From positions 1-30,915 of the IMG/VR virus record IMGVR_UViG_3300044631_000918: DNA of 30,915 bases, one strand, 5' to 3'. This document shows positions 27,136-30,915 of this stretch, one piece after another (positions within the stretch are counted from its first letter, which is position 1; the number at the start of each line of letters is the position of its first letter). Below the pieces are notes generated by a model. The model ran no database searches. It was not told where the DNA came from and saw only the letters and a list, made by a program, of their open reading frames with translations. The position numbers and the translations under genes were made by a program. This DNA comes from a virus.

Positions 27136-27497
27136 AGATCCGCTCCGTAGAGAGTGACGGCTGCGACGTTCGCGGTCGAAGCGTACGCGACGATCTTGTC
27201 TCCCGCGTTCAAGTTCAGCCGAGAGTCGAGGAAGAGACTCGAGTTCGCGTCGACGATGACATCGTAGAGAAGCGCGTTCGAAGTTCCCGCGCTCTCTGTC
27301 GGCAGAAGATGAAAGAGACGGAACGAGACTCGAGAGACCGAGGTATTCGCGATCACGAGCGACGAGACGACGATCGAGCGCGACGCGGGACACTCGAAGA
27401 CGACCGTGTTCGCCGCGAGCGCGAGCCGGCTCGAGAGTTTCCTCGAGGTCGCGCTCTGTCTCTGGTACGAGTTGAGAGTCGACGGTATCGCGCTCAT
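27132..27497 (-). CDS. Small virion protein
   Basis: This 121-residue protein starts MSAIPSTLNSYQRQSATSRK. A beta-rich domain follows (VVFECPASRSIVVSSLVIAN, LNLNAGDKIVAYASTANVAA) typical of small phage tail or head-fibre accessory proteins that form jelly-roll trimers. ATG 27495-27497 overlaps the upstream stop. Role inferred from position. Confidence 0.7.
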   Translation of the reverse strand: MSAIPSTLNSYQRQSATSRKLSSRLALAANTVVFECPASRSIVVSSLVIANTSVSRVSFRLFHLLPTESAGTSNALLYDVIVDANSSLFLDSRLNLNAGDKIVAYASTANVAAVTLYGADL

Positions 27498-28219
27498 GGA
27501 CAAGTAACCTCGTAACCGTTCGGAACTGAGAAGAAGTTGAGACCGCTCGACTCCGTCACGCAAAGAACGACGGTCCCGGTCTTGATCGGTTGACGGACAA
27601 GCGTCGGAGCCGCCGGAGTTACGTCCGGCTTCAGGCCGACACCGAAGACCGTCGTCGAGTCCGTGTTATTCTCGCAGCCGTTATACGCGAAGAGATCCGG
27701 ACCCGTTCCCGTGTAGGTGATGTTCGTCGTCGTCTCTGTCGCTGCGAAACGCTTCAGAGTGTATTTCCAAGCCTTGCGAGTCGCAGCCGATCCCGTGAGA
27801 GCCGTCGAAGCCGTGATGATCGCGGCGAACGTATTCGAGACCGACTGTCCCTCGACGACGAGGTAGATCTCGCTCCCGTCTGGAGCGTTCGAAGCGTGAA
27901 GGAAGACGACGCGATCGACTGCGAGATTCGATCCGACGATCGGAGTCGCGTACACGTTCGTCCCGTCCGTCGATCGAATGCCGTTCGGTATCTCGGTCCA
28001 CGAGTTCGGCTGCGTCGCGCTCGGAGCGACCTCGACGAACGCTCCGAGACTACCGGAGACGCTGAGGATCTTCGCGGGGAAGATCTCGGTCTTCTCGCTT
28101 GCTCGGTTTCGATAGACGCTCTCGCTTCGCTCGAGTTTCTCGATGCGATCGAAAGTCTCGTTCAGAGTCGAGAACGTGAGTCGACCAGTCGCGCCGGTGA
28201 TGAACTGCGGGAACGTCAT
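27494..28219 (-). CDS. Tail/fibre structural protein
   Basis: This 241-residue protein starts MTFPQFITGATGRLTFSTLN, with a short coiled-coil stem (ETFDRIEKLERSESVYRN) followed by beta-rich sequence. This layout is common for fibre or baseplate proteins that trimerise. ATG 28217-28219 lies 4 nt after the previous stop and has no clear Shine-Dalgarno. Exact role unknown. Confidence 0.7.
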   Translation of the reverse strand: MTFPQFITGATGRLTFSTLNETFDRIEKLERSESVYRNRASEKTEIFPAKILSVSGSLGAFVEVAPSATQPNSWTEIPNGIRSTDGTNVYATPIVGSNLAVDRVVFLHASNAPDGSEIYLVVEGQSVSNTFAAIITASTALTGSAATRKAWKYTLKRFAATETTTNITYTGTGPDLFAYNGCENNTDSTTVFGVGLKPDVTPAAPTLVRQPIKTGTVVLCVTESSGLNFFSVPNGYEVTCP

Positions 28220-28223
28220 CGAG

Positions 28224-28586
28224 TTAGTCCGCGAAGATCATGTACTGAAGATCGACCGTCGACGACGCGGCTTTCGCGCTCGGAGCGTTCGTACCGAGCC
28301 GGCAGACCGCCGTCTCTCCCGGCTTCAGTTTCAGGAAAGCGACGAACGTCGTCGTCCCGGTTCCGATGTCGACGTTGATCGTCGTCGACGTGTTCCGGAA
28401 GAACGCATAGCCGGCGGTCCCGACATCGGTCACTCCGAGGAGTTCTCCAGTCGTTCCGATCGTCTGGATGCCGCCGGCTCCCGTCGTTCCGTTCATCGTC
28501 ACGAGGACGTTTCCCGTCGACTCTTTAAAGTTGAGATACCCCTTCTTCGCAGAGAGAGAGAGGTTCACGGTGATTTCGTTCGCCAT
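28224..28586 (-). CDS. Small beta-rich tail protein
   Basis: This 120-residue protein starts MANEITVNLSLSAKKGYLNF (ATG 28584-28586, 1 nt after the upstream stop). Ser/Thr-rich beta strands follow (TTINVDIGTGTTTFVAFLKL, PGETAVCRLG). Such short beta proteins beside fibre genes are common in siphovirus tails. The longer frame starting inside the upstream gene is rejected. Confidence 0.72.
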   Translation of the reverse strand: MANEITVNLSLSAKKGYLNFKESTGNVLVTMNGTTGAGGIQTIGTTGELLGVTDVGTAGYAFFRNTSTTINVDIGTGTTTFVAFLKLKPGETAVCRLGTNAPSAKAASSTVDLQYMIFAD

Positions 28587-28587
28587 G

Positions 28588-29394
28588 TTAGAAGTTTCCA
28601 GAGATGAGACCAAACTCGGACAGAATCGGGAACGGCTGAACGTATCGCACCCATCCAGCGTAGGAGCCGCGCTGCGCGGTTACTTCGAGATCGACCTTCC
28701 CGCTCGCGTTTCGTCGCGGGACTTGAATCATGTGATAGTAAGGGTCGAACGAGAAGCGATGAGTGAGCGAGTACAAGCCGACTCCGATTCGTCGACCAGA
28801 GCATCCCTCATAGAGAAGCGAACCTTCAGGTACTCCGAGAAACGTACTCTGATTTCTAGTCGCGACCGAAAATCGAATGTTTGCGGAACGCTCCGAAAGA
28901 GATACCGCCGAGACCGTCTCTTCAATAACGAGAAGATGCTGATCGACGAAGACCGTCGTCGGAACTCCGCCGGAGTCGATCGGCTTGCCGGCGATGTCTC
29001 GATCGTCTGGAGTTCCTCCCTGAGTAAGAAGACCCGGACTTACTCGATAGAGTTCGCGCGGTACTCCCTGATACTCGAAGGAGATCTGAAGGTATCCCGG
29101 CTCGGAAGGAGCCGAGATCCCCGTCGGATCCGCGCTCTCGTAGTTGAAGACGACGCGCCAAGTTCGCGACGAGTCCGCAAGATGCGTCATCGTGTAGGAG
29201 GTCGCGTAGAGCGTCTTCGATCCGGGGAAGAGTTCTCCGACCGCCGGCAAACCGCCTACTCCGAGATAGATCTGATCCGGTTCCGTGATCGGAGACGCAT
29301 CGTCCCAAACGTGAAACGTTCGCGTCCCCGTCACTTTTCCGCCACTCGTCGAGATCTCTCTCGACTCCATCGACTCTTCTACGGAAACCGTCAC
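28588..29394 (-). CDS. Distal tail protein
   Basis: This 268-residue beta-rich protein is encoded immediately after the tape measure (GTG 29392-29394, GTGA overlap), the place of distal tail or baseplate proteins. It contains GTRTFHVWDDASPITEPDQI near the start and PYYHMIQVPRRNASGKVDLE late. The family is not recognised by motif, so the call comes from gene order. Confidence 0.65.
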   Translation of the reverse strand: MTVSVEESMESREISTSGGKVTGTRTFHVWDDASPITEPDQIYLGVGGLPAVGELFPGSKTLYATSYTMTHLADSSRTWRVVFNYESADPTGISAPSEPGYLQISFEYQGVPRELYRVSPGLLTQGGTPDDRDIAGKPIDSGGVPTTVFVDQHLLVIEETVSAVSLSERSANIRFSVATRNQSTFLGVPEGSLLYEGCSGRRIGVGLYSLTHRFSFDPYYHMIQVPRRNASGKVDLEVTAQRGSYAGWVRYVQPFPILSEFGLISGNF

Positions 29395-30362
29395 GCGATA
29401 CCTCCTTGTGCGATCGAGCCGGCTTTCGCTCGGATCTGTCGGATCTCCGCGAGGATCGCGGCGTCGATCGCTTTCTTCTCTGCGTCGCTATACGCGGCGA
29501 AGCGAAACGTCCCGAGCCGAGTCTGAGCCGTTCCCGTCTCGCTCGCGACGCTCTCTCTCCTTTGCTCGAGTTTCTCGATCTGCGTTCTCGAATCCTCGAG
29601 TTGCTTCTCGCGGATCGCCTGAAGCCGTTCGGATTCCCTCGATGCTGCTTCCTTCTCCTTCGACTCGATCTCGCGATACTCGCGCTCGAGATTCTGGTCG
29701 ACGAGTTGACGCTCCTTCGCGTATCGACTCTCGATCGACCGCTCCTGAGCCGCGCTCCGAGCCGCGTCGAGTTCTTCCTGCTTCTGCTTCTGCAGTCGAG
29801 CGATCTCGTCTTCGGCTTTCAGCCGCGCAGCCTTCCGAGCGTCTCCCTCGCTCTCCGCGCTCTGGATCGCCATCTTGCGGACGATCTCCTCCTCGCGCGT
29901 TCTCTGCTTCTCGATGTCTTCGCGGATCGCTCGCTCGGTCTTTCCGCGCTCCTCCGCAGCCTTGCGGACTTTCTCCGCCGTCTCGAGTTGCTCGGCTTGC
30001 AAGCGACGCTGCTCGGAGAATCCGAGACCCGCGTCGATGCCGGCGGAGATGAGATCCGCGATCGTGCCGACGATCGGAAGCGACTTCAGACCAGAGAGGA
30101 GAACGTCTTCCCACTCTGCTCCCTCGGCTCCGGCTTTGAGCGCATTCGCGAGACCTCGAGCGATCTTGTCGAACGCGATACCGCCGGCGATCTTCGCACC
30201 GATGCCACTCGAGAAACTGCTCGCGGCTCGGTCGAACTCCTGCGCGAGACCGCGACCGGCGGTCCGTCCGGCTGCGGTCGACTTATCCGTAACCTCGCGG
30301 AGTTGTCTCTCGAGGTCCGCGTAGTTCGCGGAGACCGAGATCTCGATTTTTCCTGCGTTCAT
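29391..30362 (-). CDS. Short tape measure protein
   Basis: This 323-residue protein starts MNAGKIEISVSANYADLERQ (ATG 30360-30362, ATGA overlap). Hydrophobic stretches follow (ASSFSSGIGAKIAGGIAFDK, LPIVGTIADLISAGIDAGLG), then about 180 residues of charged coiled coil. This is the tape measure layout and position (after the chaperone pair). At about 1.5 angstrom per residue it predicts a tail near 50 nm, short for a siphovirus. The upstream part of the open frame overlaps the chaperone gene and is not used. Confidence 0.82.
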   Translation of the reverse strand: MNAGKIEISVSANYADLERQLREVTDKSTAAGRTAGRGLAQEFDRAASSFSSGIGAKIAGGIAFDKIARGLANALKAGAEGAEWEDVLLSGLKSLPIVGTIADLISAGIDAGLGFSEQRRLQAEQLETAEKVRKAAEERGKTERAIREDIEKQRTREEEIVRKMAIQSAESEGDARKAARLKAEDEIARLQKQKQEELDAARSAAQERSIESRYAKERQLVDQNLEREYREIESKEKEAASRESERLQAIREKQLEDSRTQIEKLEQRRESVASETGTAQTRLGTFRFAAYSDAEKKAIDAAILAEIRQIRAKAGSIAQGGIA

Positions 30363-30556
30363 GCTCGACCCTCGACGAAGCGTCTCGTCCAAGGTTCATC
30401 GGACACTTCGCCTCCGTGCATCGCGAGGGATAGATGTCGTTCGAACTCCGCGATCGTAAGGTCGAGAGGATTCCCGAGACCGGGAGCCGTTCTCGCGATG
30501 AGATGAGCCTCCGAGATCCAGTCGCGAGCCGGCTCCGGCATCGCGACCGGATTCAG
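30359..30556 (-). CDS. Frameshift extension of the tail chaperone (gpT-like)
   Basis: After a -1 slip on GGGAAAC the ribosome would read CTG (30554-30556) onward, adding 65 residues (LNPVAMPEPARDWISEAHLI ... DEPWTRRFVEGRA) to the 136-residue chaperone and giving a 201-residue fusion. An independent start is unlikely: ATG 30539-30541 has no Shine-Dalgarno, and ATG 30619 lies inside the upstream frame. Its stop overlaps the tape measure start. In lambda the GT fusion binds the tail tube protein and recruits it to the tape measure. Confidence 0.82.
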   Translation of the reverse strand: MNPVAMPEPARDWISEAHLIARTAPGLGNPLDLTIAEFERHLSLAMHGGEVSDEPWTRRFVEGRA

Positions 30557-30562
30557 TTTCCC
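30518..30562 (-). promoter_or_regulatory. Programmed -1 frameshift signal
   Basis: The slippery heptamer GGGAAAC (30556-30562), in frame as G GGA AAC, lies directly before the TGA of the short chaperone. After a 5-nt spacer comes a 10-bp stem (CCGGTCGCGA / TCGCGACTGG, one G.U) with a 13-nt loop that can fold further. Lambda uses GGGAAAG at the same place. Confidence 0.88.
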
Positions 30563-30915
30563 TCGACGCTCTTCTTCTCTTCTCGCTTTGCAGGATTCTC
30601 GATCTCGACGTTCAGACATCGCGCCGCGACTACCGAGAGTTCTCCCGGCTCGACGGCTTCCGCGATGCGATCGACATCGGAGACTTCACCAACGATCGCA
30701 AGCCGCAGGACCGCGAGACTTCCCTCGAGCGTGAAACACGAAAGTACGACACTCGAGACCTTCTCAGCCTCAGAGACGGCGCGAGCCGCGAACTCGACGC
30801 GCTCGGCTCCAGAGAGTTCGAGTTCCTTCGCGAGCGCGATAGCCTTCCGACGCTCGCGCTCGACGATCGCGTTCGAGAGACCGATCCGCTCGCGGACCGT
30901 AAGAGGACGGAAACG
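30553..30915 (-). CDS. Tail assembly chaperone (gpG-like), 3' part
   Basis: This is the continuation of the gene that starts at base 167 on the left end; 30797-30915 duplicates 1-119. The joined protein has 136 residues: VEFAARAVSEAEKVSSVVLS, SLAVLRLAIVGEVSDVDRIA and the charged end IENPAKREEKKSVEGN before TGA (30553-30555). The slippery heptamer covers its last codons. Gene callers working on the linear contig would lose this gene at both ends. Confidence 0.8.
   Translation of the reverse strand, partial: RFRPLTVRERIGLSNAIVERERRKAIALAKELELSGAERVEFAARAVSEAEKVSSVVLSCFTLEGSLAVLRLAIVGEVSDVDRIAEAVEPGELSVVAARCLNVEIENPAKREEKKSVEGN
30797..30915. repeat. Right copy of terminal direct repeat (circular closure)
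   Basis: Matches 1-119 at 118 of 119 positions. Base 30901 is a where base 105 is g, changing a leucine codon from CTC to CTT. Joining the copies gives a circle of about 30,796 bp. Confidence 0.93.

Noticed and set aside
30542-30619. Independent start of the downstream chaperone at ATG 30619
   Set aside because: No ribosome-binding site, and the region shadows the upstream frame. The slippery heptamer and stem explain expression better.
1-30915. tRNA genes, CRISPR arrays, insertion sequences, integrase attachment sites
   Set aside because: No cloverleaf, spaced repeats, transposase or integrase could be seen. The only long repeat is the contig-end overlap.

Overview
The window is the complete genome of a short-tailed siphovirus (Caudoviricetes), almost certainly from a metagenome. 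Bases 1-119 reappear at 30797-30915 with one synonymous difference, so the molecule closes into a circle of about 30.8 kb. Every confident gene is on the minus strand, so transcription runs right to left. Genes are tightly packed with 4-nt ATGA/GTGA overlaps, many led by strong GGAGG Shine-Dalgarno sites. The host cannot be named. A lipobox protein resembling an outer-membrane spanin hints at a Gram-negative host, and the promoters look sigma70-like.

Region by region, in transcription order. (1) Early/regulatory region, 24.5 to 16.7 kb: a 28-residue membrane peptide, a RecT/Red-beta-like annealing protein, an HTH protein, a terminator, a strong promoter interwoven with a G-quadruplex motif, a second copy of the capsid-associated protein, then a long run of small genes. 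These include a Gp157-family protein, an XRE-type HTH protein, a CsrA-like protein and a PDDEXK-type nuclease. (2) 16.6 to 12.1 kb: a Hjc/VRR-type nuclease, small membrane proteins and a spanin-like lipoprotein (possible lysis cluster), an excisionase-type HTH protein, a LamG-like fibre protein, an FkbM methyltransferase and a ParB-domain DNA methyltransferase. (3) Head genes, 12.1 to 4.4 kb: small and large terminase, a long multi-domain portal, MuF, prohead protease, major capsid and a capsid-associated protein, closed by a terminator. (4) Glycosyltransferase, head-tail connectors and tail genes, 4.3 to 0 kb. These continue across the contig ends through a tail-assembly chaperone pair joined by a lambda-like -1 frameshift, into the tape measure and distal tail/fibre genes, 30.4 to 24.8 kb.

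The most interesting candidate system is post-transcriptional. At least five early leaders carry a short perfect hairpin whose five-base loop is ANGGA (AAGGA twice, ATGGA, ACGGA twice), and most of the following start codons have an (A)NGGAGACA Shine-Dalgarno. A GGA in a hairpin loop paired with a GGA in the ribosome-binding site is the textbook dual site of the RNA-binding repressor CsrA/RsmA. The phage encodes a 68-residue CsrA-like protein inside one of these operons. I infer a phage-borne, self-regulating CsrA circuit controlling early gene translation.

Other points: the tetramer AGCT appears to be absent from the whole genome and GGCC is very rare, as expected for escape from host restriction. 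I recognise no endolysin, integrase, DNA polymerase, helicase, tRNA or CRISPR array.
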